From assembly GCA_905193145.1 (NCBI GenBank), contig CAJJNP010000071.1, positions 1-14,623 of the forward strand: a DNA stretch of 14,623 nucleotides. The letters are read 5' to 3'. The notes beneath the pieces are model-generated. The model did no database searches. It was given only the letters and a program-made list of their open reading frames with translations, and had not been told where the DNA came from. Origin of the DNA: an uncultured Odoribacter sp. (GTDB lineage Bacteria > Bacteroidota > Bacteroidia > Bacteroidales > Marinifilaceae). Each line of letters begins with the position of its first letter. The first letter of the stretch is position 1. The position numbers were made by a program, and so were the translations under genes. Shown in pieces: positions 14,490 to 14,623 of this stretch.

Positions 14490-14623
14490 GAGCCTGTTTA
14501 AATTTTCCTGTTTGAAGTAAAAAGAGTGCTTCTTCTTTCCTCGAAAATGATTATTTTTAGTTAGCAATCTTCAAATAATTATGTATTCGACGGATTTAGA
14601 AGAAACACAGTGGCAAGTTATCA
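14490..14623 (+). mobile_element. IS5-family insertion sequence, left end (partial)
   Basis: The sequence turns at 14490 into GAGCCTGTTTAAATTTT, a typical terminal inverted repeat of IS5-family elements in Bacteroidales, then about 75 nt of leader and a transposase start. It lies inside the IS66-type left end. The exact first base and target duplication cannot be fixed without the right end. Confidence 0.65.
14581..14623 (+). CDS. IS5-family transposase, N-terminus (partial)
   Basis: ATG 14581 opens MYSTDLEETQWQVI, then the window ends. MYSTDL...QW is the usual N-terminus of IS5/IS427-group transposases of the Bacteroidota. The DDE catalytic residues are outside the window, so intactness is unknown. 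Confidence 0.65.
   Translation, partial: MYSTDLEETQWQVI

Noticed and set aside
1..14623. CRISPR arrays, tRNA or rRNA genes
   Set aside because: No regularly spaced repeats, cloverleaf-like sequences or rRNA sequence were seen.

Overview
The window reads as a member of the Bacteroidales (Bacteroides/Phocaeicola-like; this is inferred from gene families, as no rRNA or marker gene is present). It carries part of an accessory surface-polysaccharide (capsule/exopolysaccharide) locus. Everything is on the + strand. Positions 1-1773 hold the end of one gene and the whole of a second gene of the fused AAA-ATPase-like / PD-(D/E)XK nuclease-like family that is amplified in Bacteroidales. These two are visibly more GC-rich than the rest.

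Positions 1774-2236 hold no convincing gene. This stretch contains a 306-bp element bounded by 32-bp near-perfect inverted repeats (31/32), followed by a structured leader with a possible 21-codon ORF.

Positions 2237-9758 form a tightly packed polysaccharide gene run: Wzx-type flippase, an Fe-S/F420-hydrogenase-beta (FrhB)-like protein, a polysaccharide pyruvyltransferase-family protein, a Wzy-type polymerase, a GT4 glycosyltransferase, a decayed glycosyltransferase and a GT2 glycosyltransferase. Several junctions overlap (ATGA or longer), as expected of one transcript. An IS66-family relic (9762-10203) separates this from a second block (10221-14450): GT4, nitroreductase-like protein, GT4-like glycosyltransferase and a second pyruvyltransferase-family protein. 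A second copy of the same IS66 left end starts at 14460 and is interrupted by an IS5-family insertion that runs off the window.

The most striking signal is a pair of long poly-G tracts in an otherwise AT-rich operon. One is G10 inside the polymerase gene (6941-6950) and the other is G11 inside a glycosyltransferase gene (12437-12447). Each tract sits exactly where the reading frame breaks. Each gene would become one uninterrupted ORF if the tract were 9 or 12 G. This is the signature of slipped-strand phase variation, here in two genes of one polysaccharide locus and in a group whose described capsule switching works mainly by promoter inversion. As sequenced, both genes are out of frame.

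As a working model, the glycosyltransferases build a repeat unit on a lipid carrier. The two pyruvyltransferase-family proteins and the two redox-type proteins modify it, Wzx flips it and Wzy polymerises it. No initiating sugar-phosphate transferase, sugar-nucleotide synthesis gene, chain-length regulator or UpxY/UpxZ-type regulator is visible, so the locus is either incomplete in this window or depends on genes elsewhere.
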